DNA of 64,000 nucleotides from assembly GCA_964449465.1 (NCBI GenBank), contig CAYVBK010000004.1, positions 107,468 to 171,467 of the forward strand, written 5' to 3'. Both the position numbers and the translations under genes were made by a program. The notes beneath the pieces were generated by a model. It was given only the letters and a program-made list of their open reading frames with translations, was not told the DNA's origin and did not search any database. This DNA is from CAYRXM01 sp964449465. Lineage in GTDB: Bacteria > Chloroflexota > Anaerolineae > JAFGEY01. Below, in pieces: positions 9,271-17,307 of the stretch (positions are counted from its first letter, which is position 1; every line of letters begins with the position of its first letter).

Positions 9271-10287
9271 GGCGTTAGGGGTTTTCTGACAAGTTGACCA
9301 AGTACCTCAGCGCGTCAATGCTATGATCATGTCTTAATGCCCTTACGGGCGTTAGGGGTTTTCTGACCTCGGTGTGACTGGTCAGGCTACGTTCATCATA
9401 TCAGCAGTCTTAATGCCCTTACGGGCGTTAGAGGTTTTCTGACTCCAGCTTGGCGTCACGGTATTGTGTGCGCCAAGATGCGTAAGTCTTAATGCCCTTA
9501 CGGGCGTTAGGGGTTTTCTGACGCACTTGATAATGGCGAGCAGCGGCGCATCTTGAAGATGAGTCTTAATGCCCTTACGGGCGTTAGGGGTTTTCTGACT
9601 TCGAACCAGATCGCCGGCTGCCAGGTCAACGTCAATCGAGTCTTAATGCCCTTACGGGCGTTAGGGGTTTTCTGACGGAGTATCAACAAGGGGATGTGAA
9701 AATTTTGTGTGATTTCGTCTTAATGCCCTTACGGGCGTTAGGGGTTTTCTGACGCAGAGGGTGACGCTCAGTGTCGCGTGTTTACATTCCGTCTTAATGC
9801 CCTTACGGGCGTTAGGGGTTTTCTGACGTTCAGATTTAGCTAGTTTTTTCAAAACCCCCGCTCTTTCGAGTCTTAATGCCCTTACGGGCGTTAGGGGTTT
9901 TCTGACCGTTTTGCGCTGGTCATTGCAGGCGGGGTGTGCCTGGCGTCTTAATGCCCTTACGGGCGTTAGGGGTTTTCTGACCCCTAGGATCGATTCTCCT
10001 GATGCGCCGCACAACAGAGCGGTCTTAATGCCCTTACGGGCGTTAGGGGTTTTCTGACAAAATGGGAATGCCGCGAGGTCTGGCAAAGGCGACTTGGTAG
10101 TCTTAATGCCCTTACGGGCGTTAGGGGTTTTCTGACTGCTACCAGTTGGCAGATACGTTACCGGTGCAGCAGGAAGTCTTAATGCCCTTACGGGCGTTAG
10201 GGGTTTTCTGACGGTGTGCTGCGAGAAATTTATGAGGCGATAAAAGCAGCGTCTTAATGCCCTTACGGGCGTTAGGGGTTTTCTGAC
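9264..10287 (-). CRISPR. CRISPR array, leader-proximal segment (split repeat plus 13 full repeats)
   Basis: The right part of the split repeat runs to 9290. Full repeats then start at 9331, 9407, 9486, 9563, 9640, 9717, 9791, 9870, 9945, 10022, 10100, 10176 and 10251. Spacers are 37-42 nt. All copies are identical except the one at 9407, which has A instead of G at 9432. With the left segment the locus has 21 repeats and 20 spacers. The newest spacers should be those near 10250, next to the leader. The 37-42 nt spacer length fits type III. Confidence 0.97.
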
Positions 10288-10371
10288 CTGTGCGATTACC
10301 CGGCGGCGGGTAAAAATTTACCGTCCATCCCGCTTTGCCGAGCAACACACCGCATCTCTAACCTGCCTGTC

Positions 10372-10400
10372 ATGATAGACCTAAAACGGCCTTTTGTCAA
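10372..10400 (-). promoter_or_regulatory. CRISPR leader promoter
   Basis: On the minus strand TTGACA (10395-10400) is separated by exactly 17 nt from TATCAT (10372-10377). Transcription would begin near 10365 and enter the first repeat at 10287. Confidence 0.75.
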
Positions 10401-10409
10401 ATCGAACCG

Positions 10410-10474
10410 TTTTGCGAGCACCCCCCTCTCAACAGCCCCAAAACAAGGCCATCGGCGGGGGGGCTCTCGCAAAA
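10410..10474. repeat. Imperfect inverted repeat in the CRISPR leader
   Basis: The 17-nt arms TTTTGCGAGCACCCCCC (10410-10426) and GGGGGGCTCTCGCAAAA (10458-10474) pair with only two mismatches. It lies directly upstream of the leader promoter. It may terminate cas transcription or bind an integration or host factor. Confidence 0.6.
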
Positions 10475-10588
10475 CCGGCGCAAAAAATCGCCGCCAAAAC
10501 ACTACAGGTTGTAGAATGACCGCATTGACAAATCAACCTGCAGTGGGTCGCTGTGGTCTGACCACTGTACCAGTTGCCGCCATCCCAC

Positions 10589-10870
10589 TCAGATGATGAA
10601 CGGAGCCAGCGCTTCTTGTTCGACCGGTTTGCCCTGCCCCAGCACCTCGATCTGTTTGAAACAGGCCGCGCACAAGGTGTAAAAGCGGACGCTGTCCTCG
10701 GCCTCATCAATCAGTTTGGCCAGACGAGCGCGCATTTTGGCAATCTGCCGGGCTTCCAGGTTGACCTCGAACACACTGTACTGTACCCGCACACCGTAAT
10801 CCTCCAGGGTCTTGGCAATCCTGGTGCGGCGCTTGTTGTCGGGAATGTCATAACTCACTACGATAAACAT
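10589..10870 (-). CDS. cas2: CRISPR adaptation endonuclease Cas2
   Basis: Cas2 forms the dimeric core of the Cas1-Cas2 spacer integrase. This 93-residue protein starts MFIVVSYDIPDNKRRTRI, with the conserved Asp after beta-1 (SYDIPD), and continues GVRVQYSVFEVNLEARQ, typical of the ferredoxin-like fold. The ATG at 10870 gives the usual Cas2 length; a 30-residue upstream extension would run into cas1 and has no Cas2 homology. It starts 16 nt after the cas1 stop, so the two are likely translated from one message. Confidence 0.95.
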   Translation of the reverse strand: MFIVVSYDIPDNKRRTRIAKTLEDYGVRVQYSVFEVNLEARQIAKMRARLAKLIDEAEDSVRFYTLCAACFKQIEVLGQGKPVEQEALAPFII

Positions 10871-10886
10871 AGGCAAATGGCGAATG

Positions 10887-11888
10887 TTAGCGAACGGTAA
10901 AGGGCCGATAGATTTCGCCGCTTTGCAGGGCACGAGCCATCTCGCGCACCTGAAGCTCAAAGCAGCGGCGATAGGTGCTTTTTTCTTGCGTCAACGGGTG
11001 CGTAAATTCCTGGCTCAGGCGCGCCTCCCATTCCAGCAAAAACCGTTTGCGCCCGGCGTCATCCAACAAAACAGGACGCTGCTCATCCTCTTGTTCCTTA
11101 AAATTGTCCATCGTAATCAACCGCTCGTTGCACACGCGCAGCACAATCGAGTCTACCACGATGCAACGAAACTCTTCGACCAGGTCGAGGGCCAGCGACG
11201 GCCGCCCATACTCGGTCACGTGCATCAGCCCCAGGTAGGGGTCCAGCCCCACCAGGTTGACCGCCGATTCCAGCGCGTGGGTCAACAGCGTATAGCCAAA
11301 GGAAAGCAGCACATTCAGCCCATCGGTGGGCGGTCGGCGCACGCGCTTTTCAAAGGGCCAGGGATCCTTGAACAGCTTTTTGAACACCTCAAAATACACG
11401 GCCGCTCCCTGACCTTCTACGCCCATCACCGAGTTCATCGTCTCGGTGCGCCCGGCACGGCCCATCAGCCGCTGCAGGCTCTCGGCGGCGCTGCTCAGGT
11501 CCGAATTCTGCTGCTCGCGGTTGTATCGCATCACCAGCGTGCGGCAGTTGCTCAGCTTGGCCTCTACGATGGCCTGCGCCGTACGCAGCTTGTACGCCGC
11601 ATCTTGCAGCCGCAAATACTGCCACAGCCGCAGATCGCCGAATTTGGTCGGCGGCCCCACCAACCGCCCGCAGTAGCGACCATCCTGGTTCAAAAACACC
11701 ACATCCAGCCCCTCGCTCAACAACGCCTTGATCGCCGGGGTGGTCAGGCCAATGTTGCCAAACAGCACCACCTCGCTCACCTTGACCAGCGGCGCCACAG
11801 CCAGCTCGGTGTCATCCTTGCTCACCACCAGCCGCCGGCCGGTGATGCTGATTTTGGCCCCTTGCTCGATCACATACAACGGTGGCAT
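10887..11888 (-). CDS. cas1: CRISPR-associated integrase/endonuclease Cas1
   Basis: Cas1 integrates new spacers at the leader end with Cas2. The 333-residue protein has the N-terminal beta domain (MPPLYVIEQGAKISITGRRL) and the helical catalytic domain, with metal ligands in GVEGQGAA (E158), LMHVTEYGRPS (H223) and LALDLVEEFR (E238 or E239). A GGGAGG site precedes the ATG at 11888; the longer open frame beyond it only mirrors cas6. All catalytic residues are present, so adaptation may be active. No cas4 or reverse transcriptase is present. Confidence 0.97.
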   Translation of the reverse strand: MPPLYVIEQGAKISITGRRLVVSKDDTELAVAPLVKVSEVVLFGNIGLTTPAIKALLSEGLDVVFLNQDGRYCGRLVGPPTKFGDLRLWQYLRLQDAAYKLRTAQAIVEAKLSNCRTLVMRYNREQQNSDLSSAAESLQRLMGRAGRTETMNSVMGVEGQGAAVYFEVFKKLFKDPWPFEKRVRRPPTDGLNVLLSFGYTLLTHALESAVNLVGLDPYLGLMHVTEYGRPSLALDLVEEFRCIVVDSIVLRVCNERLITMDNFKEQEDEQRPVLLDDAGRKRFLLEWEARLSQEFTHPLTQEKSTYRRCFELQVREMARALQSGEIYRPFTVR

Positions 11889-11985
11889 CGGAAACCTCCC
11901 AAAAAGAGTAGACAGGGAAATAAGGAGGAAAGAATAAGGAAACCCCCAAAGAAATGGACATTCAATTGTTAAAGAGCCAAGCCAA

Positions 11986-12843
11986 CTATCCAACCACCCA
12001 CCTGCACATGCCCATGCCTTGCGTGGTCTGATAGCCGGCGCCGCTGTAAAAGCTAAAGGCAGCCAACACGCTGAGGGTGCTGCACCAATAGCGGTCGCGG
12101 TTGAGCGCGGCATAGTCGCAGCGCCCCACCGCCCCGCGTTGGATGGCCCCCTCTTTGCCGGGCAGGGCGCGGGTGCGCAGGCGATAGTTGCTGATCGCCA
12201 CGCACTCGGCGGCAAAGCGGCGCACTTCGGGGCTGAGGGCCACCGGTGCCCAGGCGTTCCAACGGTCGAGCAGCGAGCCGAACAGCAGATCGGGCAGAGG
12301 GATGGGGATGGTCTTGCCGCCGCTGCGAAAGGCCGCGGGCGAAGCAAAGGAGAACGTCCAGCGGGTGGGCGCCGGCACCTGGCTGAGCAGGTAGGGGGCG
12401 GCCAGGTCGGCATAGGTGGTGCAACCGGCCCAGGGGTGGGCCTCGTCGGCAATCAGTGCGTCCTCGATGCGAAAGGGGATGTCGCCCAAGACAATCTCAC
12501 CGGGCAGGTGGGGCAGCGCGCGCTCTAGCCACAGCGCCGTCAGCTCGCTGGAGAGGGTGGTATAGCGCAGAAACCAGCGTTCGCCGGGGGTGCAAGAGAC
12601 GAACTGCATGCTGTGCGTCTGTCTGCTGCTCCTTGTTTCCTTGTGACCTTGCATCCACAGATTGCTGCACGTAAACGGCTTGACCTGCTCGGTCTGGTGC
12701 AGCCGGTCGGCCAGGGCCGCGTCGGCCTCGGCGACCAGGCGCATGAGGAAGGCATGGGCGGCACGGGACTGATTGGCCGGAATGTCACCGGGACGGGTGG
12801 GGGTGAGGGTGAGGATGGTGGCGGAGAGATCAAAAGTGCTCAT
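11986..12843 (-). CDS. cas6: CRISPR RNA-processing endoribonuclease Cas6
   Basis: Cas6 cuts the array transcript within each repeat, at the base of the hairpin. This 285-residue protein ends with the characteristic glycine-rich loop GAGYQTTQGMGMCRW, and its middle part (RWTFSFASPAAFRSGG, PIPLPDLLFGSLLDRWN) is typical of RAMP-fold Cas6 proteins. AGAGG precedes the ATG. It lies 97 nt upstream of cas1 in the same direction and 3 nt after the stop of a decayed gene. Confidence 0.93.
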   Translation of the reverse strand: MSTFDLSATILTLTPTRPGDIPANQSRAAHAFLMRLVAEADAALADRLHQTEQVKPFTCSNLWMQGHKETRSSRQTHSMQFVSCTPGERWFLRYTTLSSELTALWLERALPHLPGEIVLGDIPFRIEDALIADEAHPWAGCTTYADLAAPYLLSQVPAPTRWTFSFASPAAFRSGGKTIPIPLPDLLFGSLLDRWNAWAPVALSPEVRRFAAECVAISNYRLRTRALPGKEGAIQRGAVGRCDYAALNRDRYWCSTLSVLAAFSFYSGAGYQTTQGMGMCRWVVG

Positions 12844-12846
12844 AGA

Positions 12847-13235
12847 TTACCTCTTTTTTCGTGCCTGCTCTCGAACCTCTTGCAAGTTGATGATCTCGGT
12901 CACCTCGTAGCGCGGCGGCAGCGCGCCGGCCACCGGTTTGAGGCGCACGATCGGTGGAAAGTAGCCCATGCGGCCGTGGAGTTCGACCAGCAGGGCAACG
13001 GCGCCGCTATTGGGATGCCCGTCCTGCGGGGTTTTTCTGGTATCCCCTATTTGGGGCGGCGGCATCCCAATGCGGCATTGGGATGCCTGTCCTGCGGGAT
13101 ACCCCATCTTGCGGGATGTCCGTTCACTTGATTGCTGCAGCGCACCACGTTGAACAACGATGGCTTGCCCCTCGCCCAAAGTCGAACAGGATCACCTTGA
13201 CGGCGCCCAGGTCGGCAGGGGTGGGGTGGGGGTGG
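12847..13235 (-). pseudogene. Decayed small gene carrying a palindromic repeat insertion
   Basis: Two coding-like pieces are visible on the minus strand. The 5-prime piece reads PADLGAVKVILFDFG and, after an apparent 1-nt frameshift near 13180, GEGQAIVVQRGALQQS. The 3-prime piece reads VALLVELHGRMGYFPP, then RYEVTEIINLQEVREQARKK and a TAA just before cas6. Between them (about 13011-13130) is low-complexity DNA built of repeats of TGGGATGCCYGTCCTGCGGG. I do not recognise the family. Its place between the CARF effector gene and cas6 suggests a former CRISPR accessory gene. Confidence 0.4.
13011..13125. repeat. Palindromic repeat cluster (REP-like) between CARF gene and cas6
   Basis: Contains two direct copies of TGGGATGCCYGTCCTGCGGG (13011 and 13078) and a perfect 12-bp inverted repeat GGCATCCCAATG/CATTGGGATGCC (13061-13072 and 13076-13087) with a 3-nt loop. 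It interrupts the reading frame of a small gene. Confidence 0.65.
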
Positions 13236-13238
13236 GGT

Positions 13239-14519
13239 TTACCTGGCCTCCCATTGCGGGAACTGCGGAGCTTCCAGGCGCACTTTTAGGGCTTGCAATC
13301 CGGCCTGGATGAATCCGGCAGAGACCTGATACATTTCTTGCCAGCGGTTGTGCGCAATGGGAGTTTCCCCGTGCGCCAGAATGGACTCATTGCGGTGGCT
13401 CAAAGCCGTCAGCAGCCGTTTACTGTATTCCTGGTAAACGTTCCCTAGCGGGTCCGCCAATTCCGCCAGCAACTCGTAATTTTGCCGCAACCCCAATTTC
13501 ACCTTACCTTTTTCGCCCGGTTCACGCAGCATTTCGTATTTCGCCTGTAACGCATCCGGCAGCAGCGTTGGATTCAAGTCGCCGCTCTGCAGGGGCAGCT
13601 CGCGTTGCGCCAAACGGATTTGCGCCAACATTTCCAGGTCGCGATACAACCGTGCCACTGCGTCATCATATCGGCCCCGCGCGGCTCGTCGTTCGGCGTT
13701 GCGCAACAAATCCAAGACCGGTGCGTATCCTGGCTTTGCGCTGCTGACCAGTTTCAAGAAACGCCACAACTCGACAAAACGGTCGTGGTAGGGTTCCAAG
13801 AGCGCGCGTGCTTGTGAATGGTCAAACCGATCCCAGGCGTCAAAGGCGCGACACCACGTCACCCATTCGCCGATTTCGCGTTGTAACTCAGGGGGTAAGG
13901 GGGCGGCGCGTAAGGTGCTTTGTAGAATTTCGGCAGCGGAAGCATACGCATACTTGTTGAACAACCGTTGCGCCTCGGCCATCTGCTGACGGGCGCGCAC
14001 TTCCCCCACATTCACCAGCGCCGCCATTTCTGTGCCATTGCGCACTTTGACCAGGTCGGCGCGTGTCCCTTTGACTAACGACAACTCGTACCCCGTTTCC
14101 AGCGCCGCCAAAACCAAGGCCGCGGTCATCGTTTTCGTGCCGCCAGTATAATCGGCCAGGAATCGCCAAGTGCTAAGGGTTTCCCTCAAGCGCATAAGCG
14201 CGGTGCGCACCTGGGCATAGCAGCCGGCTAAATCATCCGGTTCAGGCAGTTCAAGGATTTCATATTGCCCTTCGGTCAAACCTGTTTGCGTCAGGATGTT
14301 GGCGCCTTTGGGATCGCCTAGCGGGACCTCTTTGCCGCACTCTGGACACTTCATCTTGCGCGGATCGCCGCATGGATTGCCGGGGCCGTCTACTGTTTTG
14401 CGGCTGCCTTTATCGCCGCCACTCACGATAAAGCAGACAAAATCCGGTTGATAGTCACGGACTGCCGTAATGACCGGCGCGCACGAGCCGCCGACGGTTA
14501 AGGCTAGGATTGTTGACAT
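13239..14519 (-). CDS. CARF-domain CRISPR effector, TIGR02710 type, with C-terminal HEPN-like motif
   Basis: Probable cyclic-oligoadenylate-activated ribonuclease acting downstream of Cas10. Residues 1-150 form a Rossmann-like CARF domain (LALTVGGS at strand 1, FLADYTGGTKTM at 120-131 as the ligand loop). An insert with C50, C58 and C61 (CPECG) resembles a zinc ribbon. The helical C-terminal half contains NAERRAARGRYDDAVARLYR, and R376-N377 to H383 (RNESILAH) matches an R-x6-H HEPN active site. Length is 426. GGAGG precedes the ATG. CARF sensing and HEPN RNase activity are known for the family; activity here is inferred. Confidence 0.85.
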   Translation of the reverse strand: MSTILALTVGGSCAPVITAVRDYQPDFVCFIVSGGDKGSRKTVDGPGNPCGDPRKMKCPECGKEVPLGDPKGANILTQTGLTEGQYEILELPEPDDLAGCYAQVRTALMRLRETLSTWRFLADYTGGTKTMTAALVLAALETGYELSLVKGTRADLVKVRNGTEMAALVNVGEVRARQQMAEAQRLFNKYAYASAAEILQSTLRAAPLPPELQREIGEWVTWCRAFDAWDRFDHSQARALLEPYHDRFVELWRFLKLVSSAKPGYAPVLDLLRNAERRAARGRYDDAVARLYRDLEMLAQIRLAQRELPLQSGDLNPTLLPDALQAKYEMLREPGEKGKVKLGLRQNYELLAELADPLGNVYQEYSKRLLTALSHRNESILAHGETPIAHNRWQEMYQVSAGFIQAGLQALKVRLEAPQFPQWEAR

Positions 14520-14647
14520 AGTTCCTCCGTAGGATTATGTACTGGAATCACCGGAATGGTGAACAGCTCAAATTGCGCTTTGTCATAGCCATCCAGGAAT
14601 AATCGGCGCGCGCGGGTGGCATCGGGCGGCAATGACAAGGCATCACG
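14504..14647 (-). pseudogene. C-terminal gene remnant upstream of the CARF gene
   Basis: A 47-codon open stretch reads ALSLPPDATRARRLFLDGYD then KAQFELFTIPVIPVHNPTEE and stops with TAG inside the first codons of the CARF gene, a 16-nt overlap typical of operon partners. An in-frame TAG at 14648-14650 closes it upstream and no usual start exists. It looks like the tail of a lost gene of the same operon. Family unknown. Confidence 0.4.
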
Positions 14648-14704
14648 CTACAAGCGTAACAAGTACCCGGAAGCAAAATCGCTTTCACCCTCCCTCCTCT
14701 CTCC

Positions 14705-14733
14705 TTGCGATTCGTTCGCCAACGTGTTATAAT
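14705..14733 (+). promoter_or_regulatory. Promoter for the truncated antitoxin-like gene
   Basis: TTGCGA (14705-14710), 17-nt spacer, then a perfect TATAAT (14728-14733), about 50 nt before the ATG at 14785. Confidence 0.6.
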
Positions 14734-14784
14734 CAAACAAGGTCGTACCCGGTCATTCATCTGTCCAACTCGAACGGAGGTTAG

Positions 14785-14982
14785 ATGACTGCACAATCAG
14801 CTTCTCTGGATGTCGCATTGCATATCAGCGAGCAACTCTCTCTGGCCGACCAACTGCGGCTGATCGGCCTGTTGTCTGAGCGAGTACGCCAACAGGTCGA
14901 ACTACCAGGCATACCGGTTGATATACTGAAGTTAGCTGGCCTGGGCGCCGAGTTGTGGCAACAAATTGATTTTGTGGGCTGA
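14785..14982 (+). CDS. Small antitoxin-like protein, probably truncated
   Basis: A 65-residue protein on the strand opposite to the cas genes, with CGGAGG 6 nt upstream of the ATG and a good promoter. The first half (ALHISEQLSLADQLRLIGLL) is the helix found in many Chloroflexota and cyanobacterial VapB/DUF2281-type antitoxins. The end, LAGLGAELWQQIDFVG, stops where related antitoxins continue with a further toxin-binding helix (IDxxxYxxxxRxxW). No toxin gene follows; the stop is 9 nt from the end of csm5. It may be a remnant of a toxin-antitoxin pair broken next to the csm genes. Confidence 0.5.
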   Translation: MTAQSASLDVALHISEQLSLADQLRLIGLLSERVRQQVELPGIPVDILKLAGLGAELWQQIDFVG

Positions 14983-14990
14983 CCACTCCG

Positions 14991-16142
14991 TCAAGTCTCG
15001 CTTTTCCTCGCTCTCATCTCCACCAACACCCAGCCCAGCGGATAGAGTGGAGTTTCATTTGTTCGGCCATCCGGCGTGGTTTGCACCTGTACCAACACGC
15101 GGCGGCTTTTCGGAAAAGGATCGCCGAGTTTTCGTGTGCCGCGCGCCAGTCCATACCCTCCCTGTTTCGGGGAACGCAAGATGCTCTCCATAAAATTCCG
15201 GTCGGCTTGCAGGGGGTCGGCAAATGTTTTGCTCTCCCAACCGCCGCCCCAACCGATCTGCAGAAAGGATGCATTGGGCGGCAAGTTTGTCTTGACCAAA
15301 TTACGGCAGTACTGTGCCGTCTTTTCCGCGCCGGAGATTTGACCAAACCATGCCGCCTGATGTTCCAGACGTCGGGTGGCATACTCGCGCAATATGGCCG
15401 GAAGGTTGAGCAGCAGATCGCTGCCTCTCAAGTCCAGATGATGTCTTTTCGCCCAGACAGAAAAAAGGGCCAGGTCTATTTTGATTTCTGTCTCCAAGAC
15501 CGTGTCAGGACGGATGACTTCAAGCTCGATAGGCGAGCCAAGCATCCCACCCCGGTTGAGCACGCGGGCATTGACCAGCATCAGCCGGTCGGCGGTCGCC
15601 GGTGCGCTGTCGGCGACCTGGAGGGCGCGGAAGGTGTCTTTGTTGGGCGACTTGCCACTGTGCTCACCGAACAACTCTTGCTCATACCACTGCGCGGCAA
15701 ACTCGCGCCGGCGGTTCAGGTTACGCACATCCGGCTTTAGCCCCAACACCTGCCAGCGTTTCCAGCCCAGCGCCGTGCGCAGCACGCCCTTGAAACTTGT
15801 GCCGGGCAGATAGGGCCGGTCGTAAATATCCTTGAACTGCTCTCGCACCTGCGCACCAGGCGCTTTTGAGCGCGGTGTGCCTTTGATCACGTAACGGAAG
15901 AGTTTGCTGCCAAATTGAAAATCGGCATCTTGCAATAATTGGGCGGGTGGAGTTTCGGCCAACCGGTCGGCCAGGGCCGGATCGTCAACATCCTGCATCA
16001 GCAAAAATTCATCTTCGTTGATGCGCCAGGTATGGCCTTTACGGATGGCATAATCATATTCGTTGAGCAGATCATGCCCGCTGCCGATGTGCAACGGGGT
16101 CAGAACAGAAACCTTGACCTGGTACAAGGCATAGTTAGCCAT
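14991..16142 (-). CDS. csm5: Type III-A effector subunit Csm5
   Basis: Csm5 caps the crRNA 3-prime side of the Csm complex and helps crRNA maturation. The 383-residue RAMP protein begins KVSVLTPLHIGSGHDLLNEYD, then DRPYLPGTSFKGVLRTALGW (the RAMP GxSxKGxxR motif), and near the end has GYGLARGTRKLGDPFPKSRR. AAGGAGG precedes the ATG, which is 1 nt from the csm4 stop. It is the last gene of the csm run before the disrupted region. Confidence 0.95.
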   Translation of the reverse strand: MANYALYQVKVSVLTPLHIGSGHDLLNEYDYAIRKGHTWRINEDEFLLMQDVDDPALADRLAETPPAQLLQDADFQFGSKLFRYVIKGTPRSKAPGAQVREQFKDIYDRPYLPGTSFKGVLRTALGWKRWQVLGLKPDVRNLNRRREFAAQWYEQELFGEHSGKSPNKDTFRALQVADSAPATADRLMLVNARVLNRGGMLGSPIELEVIRPDTVLETEIKIDLALFSVWAKRHHLDLRGSDLLLNLPAILREYATRRLEHQAAWFGQISGAEKTAQYCRNLVKTNLPPNASFLQIGWGGGWESKTFADPLQADRNFMESILRSPKQGGYGLARGTRKLGDPFPKSRRVLVQVQTTPDGRTNETPLYPLGWVLVEMRARKSET

Positions 16143-16143
16143 C

Positions 16144-17286
16144 TCACGCCTCCTTCAAACCCACAACCAGAGCCAGTCCATACCGCCAGACAGGGTGCGG
16201 CAACTTACCGGCCGGATCATCATAGTCGGGGCAGACATTGGTTACATCTCCCCAAGGAGCATTTCCTGTAGGGCGGATAACGCTACCTTCCTCCATCAGC
16301 CACAGCCGCTTGCGCCGCTGCGCCGCGCCGTCCCACGAGCGCAGCCAGCCGGCGATGGAATCCAGAGTATAAGCCGTTCCCTCGTCGTTCAGGACGGCGG
16401 GCAGTTCCTCGGCGCGGGGATGGTAGCGGCTCAAGAGCAACGCACGGTCGCCGGGAGATGCATCGGGCAAGGCCAGAACACCGCCCTGTTCATAACAAAA
16501 TGTGCCATAGCCTGTCGTGCGCTCCCCACCCAGGCCATCGTCGCCCAGGAGAGCCAGCATCTTGTGGAAGACCTGCTCACAAGTCGCATCACCCACTGAT
16601 GTTGTTGGCGTGCGCCATTCAACGCCGACCCACAGGCCGCGACCCGGCGCAAAGCTCACCCGCCCGGCGTGAAAGATGTTGGAAGCAGAACTGATGCGGT
16701 CTACCGTGACACGCGGCACGCGCGCGTCGGTATAAACTTTGTGCTCACGCAAGGCGCGGAGTAGAATTGGTTTGCCGACCCGCTCATCGGGCTGGAAACG
16801 CGATGGCAACATTAAGCACTCTTGCACCGTCAGCCAGAACATCCCGCCTTGAAGCGCGACGCCGGTTGTCGGGTCGGTGTGCCTGTCCTCAGGAAACAAC
16901 CACTTGTCCATCTGTTCGCCGTCCAGCATCCGCCGCCAGAGCGATTCTGAGACGTAACGGATTTTCTGGATATCCTTGCGGCGCGCTTTGAGTGTCTGGG
17001 GGTCAAAAAATCGCTGTAACGGTACAGGCATCGGAAAAAAGCGCACCTCACCAGCAAACGGAAAGGCTGAAGTGAGCAAGAACGGCGGAGCGCCGGTTGC
17101 ACCATCGCGCGGAAACGGTGCGACAAATGCGGTCGGATCGCCATAGCTGCGCCGATAGGCATCCACCAGGGCCGCAAAGAGCGTGTCGGAGGGGATGGTG
17201 ACGCGGCTTTCCTCCAGGTTGACGCCTCGCTCGCCCACGTGCAGCCCACCGGGGAAGGTGAGCCGGTATACAGTCAATGCGGGCAT
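16144..17286 (-). CDS. csm4: Type III-A effector subunit Csm4
   Basis: Csm4 binds Cas10 and the 5-prime tag of the crRNA. The 380-residue protein shows YRLTFPGGLHVGERGVNLEE at the N-terminus (RAMP strand and Gly loop), PSDTLFAALVDAYRR, RVTVDRISSASNIFHAGRVS in the middle, and GDDGLGGERTTGYGTF, the Csm4 glycine-rich loop. GAAAGGAGG precedes the ATG. It lies between csm3 and csm5, the usual order. Confidence 0.95.
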   Translation of the reverse strand: MPALTVYRLTFPGGLHVGERGVNLEESRVTIPSDTLFAALVDAYRRSYGDPTAFVAPFPRDGATGAPPFLLTSAFPFAGEVRFFPMPVPLQRFFDPQTLKARRKDIQKIRYVSESLWRRMLDGEQMDKWLFPEDRHTDPTTGVALQGGMFWLTVQECLMLPSRFQPDERVGKPILLRALREHKVYTDARVPRVTVDRISSASNIFHAGRVSFAPGRGLWVGVEWRTPTTSVGDATCEQVFHKMLALLGDDGLGGERTTGYGTFCYEQGGVLALPDASPGDRALLLSRYHPRAEELPAVLNDEGTAYTLDSIAGWLRSWDGAAQRRKRLWLMEEGSVIRPTGNAPWGDVTNVCPDYDDPAGKLPHPVWRYGLALVVGLKEA

Positions 17287-17307
17287 AACGGCCTCCTTTC
17301 GGCCCGG

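Larger units (their letters stand above)
10288..10588 (-). other. CRISPR leader region
   Basis: The 301 bp between the cas2 stop and the first repeat has no credible gene. It contains a near-consensus minus-strand promoter (10372-10400) about 80 nt before the first repeat and a large imperfect inverted repeat just upstream of it. Its position and content fit a leader that drives array transcription and directs spacer acquisition. Confidence 0.8.

Noticed and set aside
9507..10086. Short minus-strand open frames with repeated RKPLTPVRALR peptides
   Set aside because: They are translations of the CRISPR repeats, not a repeat protein gene.
14548..14796. 82-codon minus-strand open frame between csm5 and the CARF gene
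   Set aside because: No ribosome binding site or motif; a different frame in this stretch shows the protein-like remnant ending in the CARF gene start.
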